Translations under genes and position numbers: made by a program
Part shown: piece by piece, positions 41,050 to 41,634 of the stretch
How positions within the stretch are numbered: position 1 is the stretch's first letter
Layout: each line of letters opens with the position of its first letter
Notes under the pieces: model-generated
Told to the model about the DNA's origin: nothing
What the model saw: only the letters and a program-made list of their open reading frames with translations
The model's database searches: none
Assembly (NCBI GenBank): GCA_964194845.1
Contig: CAXMNX010000039.1
Location: 1-41,634, forward strand
Origin: CAXMNX01 sp964194845
GTDB taxonomy: Bacteria; Pseudomonadota; Alphaproteobacteria; Rhodobacterales; Rhodobacteraceae
Reading direction: 5' to 3'
Length of the DNA: 41,634 nucleotides

Positions 41050-41634
41050 ATGGCGACCGACAAGCCTGAGAAGAAGAAATCCTCGGCGCGAGAACGTGCC
41101 GATAAGATCAAGGACTATCGGTGCAAGAACCTTATTGCGGTCATTGAGGACCCGGCAAACATCATAAACATCGGAACAGTCGTTAGGAACGTCAACGCCT
41201 TGGGCGTTGACAAAACCTACATCATTGATCCGAGGGGAGCTCTCCCGGATGACTGGCAGGAGATGAGGGAACTGAAATCCATCTCCAAGACTTCCGTCTC
41301 GGCAATCAAATGGAGCTTTGTGAAGCGCTTCGATAGCACAGACGACTGCATAGCCCATCTACGGAAGAACCGATTCATCTCAGTCGCTACATCGCCTCAC
41401 ATAAAGGGTAAAAGAAACGCCATTTTGGATGAGGTGGACTTTACGGTGCATGCAAAATTAGCGGTTTGGTTTGGGAACGAGTCGCGTGGCATTAGCGACC
41501 TAGCCGTCGAGCATGCCGAACAATGCGTGAGCATTCCGATGTTCGGAATGATCGAGAGCCTCAATCTGGGCACGACTTCAGGCATAGTTCTGTATGAGGT
41601 TACAAAACAACGCAGGGCATACCAGCGGAAGTAT
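41050..41634 (+). CDS. TrmH/SpoU-family RNA 2'-O-methyltransferase (cut by window end)
   Basis: An open frame of 195 codons starts at the ATG at 41050 and has no stop before the window ends. The SPOUT knot motifs are visible: VIEDPANIINIGTVVRNVNA, WFGNESRGISDLA, and IPMFGMIESLNLGTTSGIVL. The enzyme family methylates ribose in tRNA (as TrmH at G18) or rRNA. An N-terminal Lys-rich stretch (DKPEKKKSSARERADK) precedes the domain. The codon use is less GC-rich than the neighbours, and it follows an IS-like patch, which suggests acquired DNA. The end of the protein is probably near the last base. Confidence 0.85.
   Translation, partial: MATDKPEKKKSSARERADKIKDYRCKNLIAVIEDPANIINIGTVVRNVNALGVDKTYIIDPRGALPDDWQEMRELKSISKTSVSAIKWSFVKRFDSTDDCIAHLRKNRFISVATSPHIKGKRNAILDEVDFTVHAKLAVWFGNESRGISDLAVEHAEQCVSIPMFGMIESLNLGTTSGIVLYEVTKQRRAYQRKY

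Overview
The window looks like chromosomal DNA of an alphaproteobacterium of the Rhodobacterales (Roseobacter/Paracoccaceae). This rests on protein character and gene order: an L21 ribosomal protein with a long Ala/Lys/Pro-rich tail and helix-hairpin-helix end; rplU-rpmA-acetyltransferases-obgE-proB-proA; a ChpT histidine phosphotransferase beside a DUF3553 gene; olsB-olsA; and a leucine-degradation cluster of Rhodobacterales type. The DNA is GC-rich and genes are tightly packed, often with 1-4 nt stop/start overlaps.

Layout. 1-560: broken IS6-type transposase end and tRNA-Ser(CGA). 558-8883: DUF2059 secreted protein, rplU, rpmA, three GNAT domains in two genes, obgE, proB and proA (proline synthesis), chpT (CtrA phosphorelay) and a DUF3553 protein. 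9121-11545: ornithine-lipid acyltransferases olsB and olsA, then an FHA-domain protein on the other strand. 11991-13480: an NTF2-like protein and a cyclase-like DUF2652/SRPBCC fusion. 13691-18879: a ThiE/TenI-like protein, a TfoX-N protein, a SPOUT RNA methyltransferase, heme A synthase, an M32 carboxypeptidase, a hotdog thioesterase and a 41-residue membrane peptide. 18988-21475: prs, a DsbA-fold isomerase and an alpha/beta hydrolase. 21644-24401: an accessory patch with a six-helix membrane protein, an IS3 fragment, a merF-GDCCVxC pair under a MerR-type operator with no merR gene, a dispersed repeat, and moaA. 24455-29911: a lipoprotein, an acyl-CoA synthetase, and glmS/glmU (UDP-GlcNAc synthesis). 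30035-40569: phosphoglycolate phosphatase, then leucine catabolism (ivd, mccB, mccA, HMG-CoA lyase, methylglutaconyl-CoA hydratase) with other genes in between. 40570-41634: a repeat, an unassigned stretch and a TrmH-type methyltransferase cut by the window end.

Most notable: (1) a VapBC-type toxin-antitoxin pair whose antitoxin has an extra N-terminal helix-turn-helix-like region, joined by successive ATGA overlaps through an EcsC gene and an LprI-like gene to mccB, so a near-consensus promoter in front of the antitoxin would also transcribe a leucine-pathway carboxylase subunit; (2) a 103-109 bp MITE-like repeat with terminal inverted repeats, three copies, two of which touch the stop codons of neighbouring genes; (3) a second dispersed repeat, two 168 bp copies with inverted arms, one containing the moaA stop codon; (4) the orphan MerR-type promoter; (5) the cyclase-like/SRPBCC fusion. 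All function calls come from reading the sequence; no database search was run.
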